From an uncultured Methanobrevibacter sp. (lineage in GTDB: Archaea > Methanobacteriota > Methanobacteria > Methanobacteriales > Methanobacteriaceae), in the NCBI RefSeq assembly GCF_902801725.1, contig NZ_CADCJB010000009.1:1-64000 (forward strand): DNA of 64,000 nt, given 5' to 3'. The notes below the pieces were generated by a model. That model did no database searches, was not told the origin of the DNA, and saw only the letters and a program-made list of their open reading frames with translations. Both the position numbers and the translations under genes were made by a program. Shown here piece by piece: positions 55,708 to 64,000 of this stretch (its first letter is position 1; the number at the start of each line of letters is the position of its first letter).

Positions 55708-55946
55708 AATACTGAACTCCTTTAATTGATATTAATATATATCTTTTTACTTTATATTAATTTTTTCTAAAATTTTGGATGTTTCAAATATTAATTGTAA
55801 CTATTCTGAACGAAATTTAAATGAAACTTTAAGCTTTTAACTCAAATTTTTTAATTTATAAGTATAAAATTATATAAAAATAAAACCATGTTTAAATCAA
55901 ACATTCAATGAATTGATAGTAAGATTAAATTATAGATGTGTGAAAA

Positions 55947-56834
55947 ATGTCAAAAAGATCAGAAATAATAGAAACTATTCTCGAGAAAAAACACCGCGAA
56001 TATATTGATGATGCCTCCAAGGCAGACGAATATATGCAAGAACGTTCCCTTGAAGAAGACGAAGAATACAAAATTCCAAAAATGATATATCATACAAAAG
56101 TTGAAAGCAAAGACATGTTCGGATGCCAAATGGTTACATTTAATGATGTTGAAAATACAGAGCGTCTGATCATATATCTTCACGGAGGAATATATGTAAA
56201 CGAAATCAGACAACCTCACATTTCCTTTTGCGACAAACTCGCAAAAAAGGTTAATGCATGCATATTTACTCCAATATACCCTCTTGCTCCAAACCACACC
56301 TATGAAGAAACATATGAAATTGTTGAAAAGTTATATGCCCATCTGCTAACAATCAAAAAGCCCATCACAATTATGGGAGATTCAGCCGGAGGCGGATTGA
56401 CTGCAGCATTCTGCGAATATTTGGGGAATAATAACCTGCCCCAGCCAAATAACATAATTCTAATATCACCATGGGTTGACGTATCAATGTCCGGAAATTA
56501 TGACGACGTTGAATATGATCCTATGCTTGGAGTGGACGGCGCCCGCGAAATGGGAAAATCATGGGCAGGAGACCTGGATCCGAAAGACTATAAGGTAAGT
56601 CCATTGTTTGGAGAAGTGAGCAAACTCCCAAAAACTACGATATTCATTGGAACTCATGAAATAATATATTCAGACGTTGTCAAATTTCATGACAAGCTAA
56701 AGGATAACGGCGTTGATGTTGAATTGAATGTCGGAGAAAAAATGAGCCACGTTTATCCGCTTTATCCAATGGTTCCAGAAGCAAAAGAAGCATTTAATCA
56801 CATTGTTGAAATACTTCTTGGCCAATCAAAGTAA
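55947..56834 (+). CDS. Alpha/beta-hydrolase, hormone-sensitive-lipase type esterase
   Basis: The 295-residue protein has the HSL-family oxyanion motif 'LIIYLHGGIYVNEIRQPH' (HGG) and nucleophile elbow 'ITIMGDSAGGGLTAAFCEYL' (Ser146). The acid is probably in 'TIFIGTHEIIYSDV' and the His in 'GEKMSHVYPLYPM'. It should hydrolyse short-chain esters; feruloyl-esterase activity is reported for relatives in M. ruminantium, but the substrate here is unknown. It follows the NRPS on the same strand, 880 bp away, with a separate promoter region and an intervening minus-strand gene. A tailoring role in the NRPS pathway is speculative. Confidence 0.85.
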   Translation: MSKRSEIIETILEKKHREYIDDASKADEYMQERSLEEDEEYKIPKMIYHTKVESKDMFGCQMVTFNDVENTERLIIYLHGGIYVNEIRQPHISFCDKLAKKVNACIFTPIYPLAPNHTYEETYEIVEKLYAHLLTIKKPITIMGDSAGGGLTAAFCEYLGNNNLPQPNNIILISPWVDVSMSGNYDDVEYDPMLGVDGAREMGKSWAGDLDPKDYKVSPLFGEVSKLPKTTIFIGTHEIIYSDVVKFHDKLKDNGVDVELNVGEKMSHVYPLYPMVPEAKEAFNHIVEILLGQSK

Positions 56835-57235
56835 CCTGCTTTTAGCTATTTAAAGTTCCCGAAAGTATTTGGAAAGTCACCAATTATGGAACCCATTATA
56901 TTTATGCATTGTTTAGATGAAAAAATTTTATATTAGATTTTTAAAGAGATAGTATCAATAATGAGCATTTTTACAATAGTGCAGATATTAAAGAAACATT
57001 AAAACAATATGAAAATTATTTTTTTATAATTGTGAATTCTATCTTTTTTATTAAACTTTTGAACTGCCTCAACTTGTAGAAGTTGAAGATTGATTATATC
57101 AGCATACCCCAACATAGCTGATTTATAGAAAATTACTTCCCTTTAACTTATTCCTCCAACATCTAAAACTATTAATTCCTTCAATGATAAATTATTAGAT
57201 ATAACTTATAATTAAAGAAATTGGAGGAATAAATC
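56835..57235. other. Intergenic region upstream of a C1A-peptidase adhesin
   Basis: AT-rich, no intact gene. A small CAACTT/AAGTTG hairpin lies at 57070-57085. A coding-like string without a start ('SADIKETLKQYENYFF', near 56980-57020) is too short to call. The following gene has GGAGG at 57223-57227. Confidence 0.35.
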
Positions 57236-60200
57236 TTGAAATTATATAAAATAACTATTATTATATTGTTCGTGTTTATTTTTTCAATAGGTGCCGTTTC
57301 AAGCCAGGATGCAAATCAAACTGCAGATTTGGATATTGGAACAGATGTAGAATTGGAATCAGGAAATCCTGATTTAGTTTCGACTTCAACAGGCACATTT
57401 ATTGATTTGAACGCAAGCATATCACAAAGCAGTGCGAAGATGGATATCGATCAGGATTATGCCTATGATATCAAAAAAGACAAAGCTCTCTCAAGCATTG
57501 AGATAACTAATAAAAATTTATCAATTAATGGTAATAACCATATCATAGACGGTAATGGCCTAACAAGAATTTTTACAGTCGATTCTTCAAACGTTGTAAT
57601 GAACAATCTGATTATTAAAAATGCAAATCGGTCAGCCATTTTCATTAAAAATTCAACATTAATAACAAACAATGTTACCTTTGAAAACAATCTTGCCGTA
57701 GGCGGCGGTGCAATTTGTGGAGTATCATCCATTTACAACAGCAGTGGTGATAGGTTTATCAATAATTATGCCAAATACGGCTCTTCAATTTACCTAGCAG
57801 ATAGAAGTGAATTATATCTTAACGATGGAACTTTTAAAAATGATGATTACTTCGATTGGAGTTTAATATATTTGAATTCTTGTACAGTTGATATACAGAA
57901 CTCTGCTTTTTATAATTTAACATCAAATTATTGCCCTGCACTGTATATTGGAGAGTGTGAAGGTAGAATTAAAAATTCCAAATTTGTTAATTTGCACGCG
58001 AATAAGACAGCGGGTGCTGTAGCTTTAAAAAAGATTTTCAAAGAATTTTCCATTGAGGATTGTGAATTTATAAATGCCACCAGCGAAAAGAATGGGGGTG
58101 CAATTTATGCCGACATAAATGGAGATGGAGACTTGCCACGGGGAAACCTGAATATTGTCAATTCCCGTTTTGAAGATTGCACTTCTGAATTTGGTGGTGC
58201 CGTTGTTCAATTAGGAGGACTTTTAAATATAAACAATACAAATTTCACTTCAAATATTGCTGATTATGATGGAGGAGCTGTTTATACTTCAAATTCTTAT
58301 GTTAGTATCGATAATTCCAGTTTTATTTCAAATAAAGGTTTAACAGATGGATTTTCAAATGGTGGTGCAATATTTAATGATAAAGGATCATTAGAATTAA
58401 TTGGCTGTACTCTTGAAAATAATGTGGCAAGCAATGCATCTTCAATTTACAGCTATGAATCAGAATTAACCCTGAATGAATGCCACTTTAACAACCCAAC
58501 TGTAAACAGCACCAGCATCTGCATGGTATTTGGCAATGGATATTCACAAAATGGAACCGATTTCAACAATGATGTCCTATCCTTAAACAACACATATTTT
58601 GAAACAAATGTAAAGAGTTCTCAAAAACCGTTTGTTATTATCAACAATACAATCCATTATGATAAACTGCCGGAAAGGTTTGATTTGAGGGATTACAATT
58701 GGGTATCCCCAGTTAAAAAACAAGGGGATATGGGTGCCTGTTGGGCATTCGGTAATGTTGCCGCATTAGAATCATCATTGATGCGATACCTGAATATCAC
58801 CTATGACTTTTCCGAGAACAATGTGCAAAATTCAATGCTGAAATATTCAAAATATGGCGTTTCCACTATTACAGAAGGGGGAGACTTATATACTGCAGTA
58901 GGATATCTGCTTAGTTGGCTTGGAATATCACCTACAGAATACGATAGCTATGATGAATTGGGCAAAATTTCACCGATTATATCTTCACCCAATGATGTCC
59001 ACATATTCGATGCGGTTTTTGTCCCTGCAAGAAATAATGTAACAGATAATTATTTAATCAAAAAGGCAATTATTGATTATGGCGCTTTAGCCGTTTCATG
59101 CTTTGCAGTTGAGGATGGAATCTATTTCAATACAAACACTTCTGCACAGTACATAAATGAATCCTCAACCGAAAATCATAAGGTTTGTGTGGTCGGTTGG
59201 GATGACAATTACTCCAAGGATAATTTTGCAATCACACCGCCAGGTGACGGCGCATGGATTATCAAAAACAGCTGGGGCAGCGAATGGGGAGACAAAGGCT
59301 ACTTCTACATATCCTATTATGATGGAAGTTTTGCATCCAAAAAAGAACTTACCGGTTATATTATTAAGAATGACATCAATTATGACATGATTTATCAGCA
59401 CGATATCGGCGGAGATTTAGTGTTGCTAGATGCGAATTATTATATGAACAAGTATATTGCAGAAGAAGATGCCCTAATTGCTGCTGTCGGAACTTATTTC
59501 GACAGTTCTAACTTAAACTACGAATTCTCAGTTTTCGTCAATGATGTTGAAGTATATACTCATAAAGGCGCAAGTGAATTCAGAGGATATTCTACAATAC
59601 CATTAAACAAATTCATAAAAATCAAAAAAGGAGATGCCTTTAAAGTCATATTTAAGAATAAGGCCCCTGCATTAACTGACGGCAGGACACCTATTGACAA
59701 GGACGTGACATTCCAAAGTGATGACGGAAAAACATGGGAGGATTTATCCAACACCCAACGCGTAGCGGTTTTAAAAGTTTACACAATTCCTGATTTGAAT
59801 ATCGCTGACGATCTGGTCAAATATTACGGTGATGATACTCCATATACTGCTAACGTTCAGCCTGGCGACAAAGTGATATTTGAAATCAACGGCATTACTG
59901 CAACAGTAACAGCGGATGAAAATGGAAGTGCAGAACTTGGCATTGATTTAAAACCCGGCACATACTATATAAAAGTGAATTACAATGGAACCAAGTATCC
60001 TTTCAATGTTATAATCAAAAGCACAATCTCATCTCAGGATGCAACCAGAGGCTATAACAGCAACTACAACCATAAAATCCAATTGCTTGATAAAAAAGGC
60101 AATGCCTTAAACAATACTGCAATTACTGTGACCGTCAATGGCAAAACTAGCAAATATACAACTGACAGCAACGGTTTTGTCACCATAAAATTTACTAAAT

Positions 60201-60799
60201 TAACAGCCAATCAGAAAATTAGCGTCGTTAATCCGTCCACCAGTGAAACAGGTGCAAATACAATCAAGGTAGTTTCAAGATTCAGCGGAAATTCAAACAT
60301 CAGAATGTATTACTTCGACGGATCACGCTATAACTTCAAGGTTTATGGCAATGACGGTAAATTGGTTGGAGCAAACAAAGTTGTTAGCGTTAAAATTAAC
60401 AAGAAGGCATATAAAGTTAAAACAAATAAAAACGGTGCTGCATCACTGGCAATACCAAATACCGTTAAACCAGGCACTTACACAATAACTGCAACTTATG
60501 CCGGCCAAACTGTTAAAAATGTTGTAAAAGTAAACCAGGTACTTAAAACAACAAAAAAGACAGTTAGAAAATCAGCTAAAAAATTAGTGCTTACAGCAAT
60601 GCTGAAAAACCATCTTAAAGGTAAAATCATTAAATTCAAATTTAATGGAAAAACCTATAAAGCAAAAACCAATAAAAAAGGAATCGCTCAGGTAACCCTT
60701 AAGAAGAATGTCATTAACAAACTCAAAAAAGGAAAAACATATGCCGTTGTTGTAATCTATTATAAAGACACAATAAAATCAACAGTAAAAATCAGATAA
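57236..60799 (+). CDS. Secreted beta-helix protein with papain-like (C1A) peptidase and Ig-like tail
   Basis: The start is the TTG at 57236, 8 nt after GGAGG. The 1187-residue product has a signal peptide ('IIILFVFIFSIGAVSSQD'). A right-handed beta-helix follows to ~residue 480 ('GGGAICGVSSIYNSSGDRFI', 'NGGAIYADINGD'). The C1A peptidase domain covers ~485-710: 'LPERFDLRDYNWVSPVKKQG', catalytic Cys502 in 'GACWAFGNVAALES', His648 in 'ENHKVCVVGWDD' and Asn678 in 'WIIKNSWGSEWGDKGY'. Next is a lectin-like beta domain ('LIAAVGTYFDSSNLNYEFSV'), then Ig-like repeats and a Lys-rich C-terminal repeat ('GKIIKFKFNGKTYKAKTNKK'). No membrane anchor is seen. Its target (host, partner or cell wall protein) is unknown. 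A paralogue is encoded convergently. Confidence 0.92.
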   Translation: MKLYKITIIILFVFIFSIGAVSSQDANQTADLDIGTDVELESGNPDLVSTSTGTFIDLNASISQSSAKMDIDQDYAYDIKKDKALSSIEITNKNLSINGNNHIIDGNGLTRIFTVDSSNVVMNNLIIKNANRSAIFIKNSTLITNNVTFENNLAVGGGAICGVSSIYNSSGDRFINNYAKYGSSIYLADRSELYLNDGTFKNDDYFDWSLIYLNSCTVDIQNSAFYNLTSNYCPALYIGECEGRIKNSKFVNLHANKTAGAVALKKIFKEFSIEDCEFINATSEKNGGAIYADINGDGDLPRGNLNIVNSRFEDCTSEFGGAVVQLGGLLNINNTNFTSNIADYDGGAVYTSNSYVSIDNSSFISNKGLTDGFSNGGAIFNDKGSLELIGCTLENNVASNASSIYSYESELTLNECHFNNPTVNSTSICMVFGNGYSQNGTDFNNDVLSLNNTYFETNVKSSQKPFVIINNTIHYDKLPERFDLRDYNWVSPVKKQGDMGACWAFGNVAALESSLMRYLNITYDFSENNVQNSMLKYSKYGVSTITEGGDLYTAVGYLLSWLGISPTEYDSYDELGKISPIISSPNDVHIFDAVFVPARNNVTDNYLIKKAIIDYGALAVSCFAVEDGIYFNTNTSAQYINESSTENHKVCVVGWDDNYSKDNFAITPPGDGAWIIKNSWGSEWGDKGYFYISYYDGSFASKKELTGYIIKNDINYDMIYQHDIGGDLVLLDANYYMNKYIAEEDALIAAVGTYFDSSNLNYEFSVFVNDVEVYTHKGASEFRGYSTIPLNKFIKIKKGDAFKVIFKNKAPALTDGRTPIDKDVTFQSDDGKTWEDLSNTQRVAVLKVYTIPDLNIADDLVKYYGDDTPYTANVQPGDKVIFEINGITATVTADENGSAELGIDLKPGTYYIKVNYNGTKYPFNVIIKSTISSQDATRGYNSNYNHKIQLLDKKGNALNNTAITVTVNGKTSKYTTDSNGFVTIKFTKLTANQKISVVNPSTSETGANTIKVVSRFSGNSNIRMYYFDGSRYNFKVYGNDGKLVGANKVVSVKINKKAYKVKTNKNGAASLAIPNTVKPGTYTITATYAGQTVKNVVKVNQVLKTTKKTVRKSAKKLVLTAMLKNHLKGKIIKFKFNGKTYKAKTNKKGIAQVTLKKNVINKLKKGKTYAVVVIYYKDTIKSTVKIR

Positions 60800-60838
60800 A
60801 TAAGGAAATAATTATTTTCCTTATTTTAATTTTTTTAT
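60798..60838 (+). terminator. Terminator of the first C1A-peptidase gene
   Basis: AAATAAGGAAA (60798-60808) pairs perfectly with TTTCCTTATTT (60816-60826), and T-runs follow at 60824-60836. The stop codon overlaps the base of the stem. Confidence 0.7.
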
Positions 60839-60887
60839 ATCACCATTTACCAAATTCCTATAAAATGTATGAGATAGATCGTTTTTT

Positions 60888-60920
60888 AAAAAAAAGAAGA
60901 GTAGATGCTGATGCACCTAC
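60888..60920 (-). terminator. Terminator of the CPBP protease gene
   Basis: On the minus strand after the stop at 60929: GTAGGTGC/GCATCTAC stem (one G-T pair, loop ATCA; 60901-60920) followed by TCTTC and a T-run (60888-60895). Confidence 0.6.
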
Positions 60921-60928
60921 TGAATATA

Positions 60929-61654
60929 TTAATGAACTCCCGCCTGAATTGCAGACATTATAAAGCCGGAAAAATCTATCATTAAATGAACAATATATGA
61001 TACAAATACGTTTTTTGTTTTCATATATGCATATAAATTAAATATAGAACCGAGTCCCTGAATTAATAGTATTTGAAAAATTCTTCCAGAATATGCAGAG
61101 TAATGAGCCATTCCAAAAATAAACAATGAACCAAAAATACCTATACATAGACTAATGTCACGATTTCCAGTTGATTTATATATTGCATACATTATAAGCA
61201 ATAGCAGGAATATTTTTAAGAACTCCTCACCCATAAGCTGTAGAAAAATTGTTACAATAAATGTAGGACTTAGTTGTTCGGCTATTGGAAGAATTCCATT
61301 ACCAGCAAGAGGATAATGCATTAATGCTAAAATTGGAGTAGCTATTAGCATAACATATAAAATATAGCCAAGAAAAGATAATATAATTGTTTTAATGTCT
61401 TTTAACCTTATCCTTTTAAAGAACAATCCATAATTTCTTTTACAGATGTACAATGCAGGAATTATTGTTACCAAAAATATCATTACAGATTTGAGTGCAG
61501 GATGCGAACTAAACAAAGAAATTGTAATTATGACCAAAATAACTGATATTAATACAATAGACCAATCAGCTGTGGATAGCTTCGGCACGTCATTGTAGAA
61601 AGGAAAATCAATCCCATCATCTAAAAATTTAAATTTGTCTTTTAAAGAGAACAT
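60929..61654 (-). CDS. CPBP-family (CAAX-like) intramembrane protease
   Basis: The 241-residue protein has about seven to eight membrane helices and the three motifs of the CPBP/Abi family: a Glu-Glu pair in 'LMGEEFLKIFLLLLIMYAI' (EExxxK here, where EExxxR is usual), 'LFIFGMAHYSAYSG' (FxxxH-type His) and 'YIVHLMIDFSGFI' (HxxxD). Family members cleave prenylated proteins or act in peptide processing, immunity and surface-protein handling. GGAGGTGA precedes the ATG. It lies 43 bp downstream of a C1A-peptidase adhesin gene on the same strand, so a role in handling those surface proteins is suggested by context only. Confidence 0.82.
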   Translation of the reverse strand: MFSLKDKFKFLDDGIDFPFYNDVPKLSTADWSIVLISVILVIITISLFSSHPALKSVMIFLVTIIPALYICKRNYGLFFKRIRLKDIKTIILSFLGYILYVMLIATPILALMHYPLAGNGILPIAEQLSPTFIVTIFLQLMGEEFLKIFLLLLIMYAIYKSTGNRDISLCIGIFGSLFIFGMAHYSAYSGRIFQILLIQGLGSIFNLYAYMKTKNVFVSYIVHLMIDFSGFIMSAIQAGVH

Positions 61655-61680
61655 GACAATTCACCTCCATAAATAAAAAA

Positions 61681-61701
61681 ATAGATGAATAATTCATCTA
61701 T
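61681..61701 (-). terminator. Perfect palindrome with T-run between C1A gene 2 and the CPBP gene
   Basis: ATAGATGAAT (61681-61690) and ATTCATCTAT (61692-61701) form a 10-bp palindrome that contains the stop codon of the upstream gene. On the minus strand T7 follows. The CPBP ribosome-binding site comes about 15 bp later, so this may act as a partial terminator or attenuator. Confidence 0.55.
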
Positions 61702-64000
61702 CTAACATTAACTGTTGTTTTAATAGTGTCTTTAAAGTAACTCACCTTAACTACGTATGTTTTACCCTTTTTAAGCTTTTTAATAACATTTTTATTCAAT
61801 GCTTTTTGTGCTATGCCTTTTGCATTGGTTTTTACTTTATATGTCTTGCCGTTGAATTTGAATGTTATTATTTTGCCTTTAACAAATTTGCCATTGATTT
61901 TAAGTGTTGCTTTTAATGTGAATTTTTTAGCAGTCTTTTTAACAGTGACTTTGCTTGCCTTAAGCACATGTTTTACAGTGATTTTGTTCTTGTAGGTTTT
62001 GCCATTGTATGTGGTTGTCATGGAATAAGTTTTTGGAAGCTGTGTTATCTTTATTTTAGCAATTCCACTGTTGTCAGTCCTGACTGTAGTTGATTGACCG
62101 TTAATTTTGAATTTAACACTTGCACCTACAACAACATGGCCGTCAGCTGTTGTAACTTTGACTGAAAAGTATTTGCCGCCGCCATAGTCGACTGCAATGT
62201 TTTTGTTGCCAACGATAGCAGTATCATCTTCTAACGTATATGCTTTAATACAGGCAACCTGTCCGTATTTCTGATACAAATCTTTCCAAGATCCATCATC
62301 AATATTAGTTAATGAAACACCCTTCTCATAGTGCATCCTTACTGGAATAGATATGCCTAATGCCGGGGATGTTACATAAATACTAAATTTATCACCTTTT
62401 TTAATTGGAATGTACTTGTTCAATTTAATGGTGTGGTATCCCCGATAAGGTGAAACGCCTTTTTGAGTATAGACCACAGCACCATTCACTGCAACTTTAA
62501 TTGTATAATCCATGCCGCTCTGATTAAAGTAGGTTCCAACAGCAGCTATCAAATCATCTTCGACACTGACAAAGTTATTCACATTTGTTATAGGAGTGCC
62601 GTATAATTCACTGGTTTCATCATACATCATAAATTCCCAAATACCTGTAAAATCATATTGATAATTCTTATTGTATGGCAAAGTATTTTCAAACACATAT
62701 GCGACCGCCTGTTCTGTTAGTTTGTCATCGGCGCATAATGTTCCATCATAATATGAAATGAACATGTATCCTCCATCACCACATTGGGCTCCCCAACTGT
62801 TTTTGATAATCCATGCCCCATCACCTTCAGGTGTGGTGGCGAAGTTTTCTTTTGAATAATTATCATCCCATCCAACAATAGCAACTGCATGATTTGGAGC
62901 ACCATTCAAATGATAAAAAGCACCCGAAGTATCGTTATAACCTTCTGGATCTTGAAAAGCATCAAAAAGTACAGCCAATGCACCATATTTAAGAATAGCT
63001 TTTTTAAGAGCAGGATTTCCTGGAATTGATACTTTTCCAGAATCAATTAAAACAAAATCCTGAAGGTGTATTGTTTGATTTGTGTGGATTGAAGGAGATA
63101 ATTTTCCAACTTCATCATATATGTCATAAACCTGCGGAAATGCTCCAATCCAAGATAAAAGATAACCTGCCGCAATCATTTCATTCGCACTTTCGACATT
63201 ACCGGATCCGTATCTGCTGAAAATAAGCATGGAATCCTGCATATTATTTTCTGAAATATCATATGATATCCCAGTATTTTTCAATAAAGCAGATTCAAAT
63301 GCTGCTATTCCACCAAATGCCCAACAAGAACCCATACTTCCTTGATCCCTAACTGGTGTAAGCCATCCGATTTCCCTCAAATCAAATCTGGTAGGAAGAA
63401 TACTAAGGTCAATGCTGTTTGTGGTTAAATTTAATTTCATTCCTTCGCCAGTAATCACACTTGGATAATATGTGTTATTCAAATCATCTTTAGAAATTGT
63501 ATCGTTCCCATATATTCGACCTATTGTTGATTCAACATCATCAAAATAAGTATAAACAGGATTATTGTTGTTGTTAAAGGTTATATTATCCAGATGATAT
63601 TCGGCATCATAAATTAATATTCCACCGGCCATTGAAGCGCTATTATTATTGAATTCTGAATCCGTAAGATTTAAAAGGCCGAAATCAAAATATAGTGCGC
63701 CTCCGGATGTTTGATAATTAGGCTGTGACACCACTTTATTTGAATTGAATTTACAATTGATTATTTCTGCAATTACATCTGAAAGATATGCTGCCCCTCC
63801 GGCATAAACTGCAAAACAGTCGGTGAAGCTTGAATCTTTAAGGGTTAAATTACCGGTTAGCTGAACAAAAGCCCCGCCAAAACCTGAGAAAATATTATTG
63901 AAAGTTGAATTTCGAATAGTTATTTCAATTGGTTCTGTAATTGGTTCGGTACCCTCTCCTTCGACATCGACAAATACTGCCCCTGCATTTTTAGTTGAAG
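61698..64000 (-). CDS. Second secreted C1A-peptidase/beta-helix protein (5' end beyond the window)
   Basis: The frame is open through the end of the window, so the start lies beyond 64000; the GTG at 63734 is internal. The visible 767 codons begin with beta-helix repeats ('GFGGAFVQLTGNLTLKDSSF', 'YAGGAAYLSDVIAE'). The papain-like domain follows: 'LPTRFDLREIGWLTPVRDQG', Cys in 'GSCWAFGGIAAFESALL', His in 'PNHAVAIVGWDD' and Asn in 'WIIKNSWGAQCGDGGY'. The lectin-like part is 'LIAAVGTYFNQSGMDYTIKV'. One Ig-like domain and the Lys-rich C-terminal repeat ('GKIITFKFNGKTYKVKTNAK') complete it. It is a clear paralogue of the 57236-60799 protein but with fewer Ig-like repeats. The stop is TAG. Confidence 0.92.
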   Translation of the reverse strand, partial: STKNAGAVFVDVEGEGTEPITEPIEITIRNSTFNNIFSGFGGAFVQLTGNLTLKDSSFTDCFAVYAGGAAYLSDVIAEIINCKFNSNKVVSQPNYQTSGGALYFDFGLLNLTDSEFNNNSASMAGGILIYDAEYHLDNITFNNNNNPVYTYFDDVESTIGRIYGNDTISKDDLNNTYYPSVITGEGMKLNLTTNSIDLSILPTRFDLREIGWLTPVRDQGSMGSCWAFGGIAAFESALLKNTGISYDISENNMQDSMLIFSRYGSGNVESANEMIAAGYLLSWIGAFPQVYDIYDEVGKLSPSIHTNQTIHLQDFVLIDSGKVSIPGNPALKKAILKYGALAVLFDAFQDPEGYNDTSGAFYHLNGAPNHAVAIVGWDDNYSKENFATTPEGDGAWIIKNSWGAQCGDGGYMFISYYDGTLCADDKLTEQAVAYVFENTLPYNKNYQYDFTGIWEFMMYDETSELYGTPITNVNNFVSVEDDLIAAVGTYFNQSGMDYTIKVAVNGAVVYTQKGVSPYRGYHTIKLNKYIPIKKGDKFSIYVTSPALGISIPVRMHYEKGVSLTNIDDGSWKDLYQKYGQVACIKAYTLEDDTAIVGNKNIAVDYGGGKYFSVKVTTADGHVVVGASVKFKINGQSTTVRTDNSGIAKIKITQLPKTYSMTTTYNGKTYKNKITVKHVLKASKVTVKKTAKKFTLKATLKINGKFVKGKIITFKFNGKTYKVKTNAKGIAQKALNKNVIKKLKKGKTYVVKVSYFKDTIKTTVNVR

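Noticed and set aside
56940-57060. Coding-like string 'SADIKETLKQYENYFF' before the first C1A gene
   Set aside because: It has no start codon or binding site, is under 50 codons, and quickly turns into low-complexity hydrophobic sequence.
60540-61960. The C-terminal repeats of the two C1A genes as an active inversion element
   Set aside because: The protein repeats are similar, but the nucleotide sequences differ at many positions, and no recombinase or end sequences are seen.
1-64000. Search for a prophage, insertion sequence or transposase
   Set aside because: No integrase, transposase or phage structural gene signatures were seen in any reading frame considered.

Overview
The window looks like chromosomal DNA of a rumen or gut methanogen of the Methanobacteriales, most likely Methanobrevibacter. 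This rests on low GC, archaeal information-processing genes (SRP54, Csl4, Rpo11, TFS, Pus10, Dph2, Sec61-beta), a full set of genes for [Fe]-hydrogenase (Hmd) and its FeGP cofactor, an FlpBCD-type cluster, a methanogen-specific V4R regulator (MsvR-like), a pseudomurein-type set of very large adhesin-like proteins, and a large archaeal non-ribosomal peptide synthetase (NRPS) of a kind known from Methanobrevibacter ruminantium. The species cannot be fixed from the sequence alone.

Layout: (1) 1-9.5 kb, cell-surface region: the 3' end of one adhesin-like gene with a peptidoglycan-binding-like C-terminus, and a 2594-residue adhesin on the minus strand built from a beta-helix, 12 DUF11-like repeats and Ig-like repeats. 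(2) 9.8-16.3 kb, minus-strand housekeeping run: ffh, pus10, moaC, a 53-residue Sec61-beta gene, hisF, an OGG1-like glycosylase and an MFS transporter. (3) 16.3-20.8 kb, plus-strand run: hpt, dph2, csl4, rpo11, a Nudix hydrolase, tfs, an acidic membrane protein and tRNA-Arg(UCG). (4) 20.8-28.9 kb: an XPD/DinG-like helicase, cbiL, an msvR-like regulator with candidate operator sites, tatD, tcdA, a dCMP deaminase, a HEAT-repeat protein and a cstA-type transporter. (5) 29-41.7 kb, hydrogen and electron metabolism: a broken flavoprotein gene, the flp-like operon, a long AT-rich gap with apparent gene relics and structured repeats, hcgG, hmd and hcgA-F. (6) 41.8-56.8 kb: a small secreted protein, the 12.5-kb NRPS gene, a small membrane protein and an HSL-type esterase. 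(7) 57-64 kb: two paralogous secreted beta-helix/papain-like (C1A) peptidase proteins in convergent orientation with a CPBP membrane protease between them; the second runs off the window.

How it works together: Hmd with HcgA-G forms a complete [Fe]-hydrogenase maturation locus beside the Flp proteins, which resemble formate dehydrogenase and MvhD and probably carry electrons. The NRPS has the order half-C, A-T, (C-A-T) three times, then a reductase. It should build a four-unit product released as an aldehyde or alcohol. Its first module lacks the usual acceptor half of the C domain and the amino-group-binding Asp, which suggests an unusual starter unit. No phosphopantetheinyl transferase is present, so activation must come from elsewhere in the genome.

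The most unusual observations are the starter end of the NRPS, a pair of conserved multi-hairpin elements on both sides of the flp operon, an elaborate stem-loop and palindrome region with two ribosome-binding sites in front of hmd, and candidate MsvR half-sites. All domain calls come from reading the protein sequences by eye; no database search was run.
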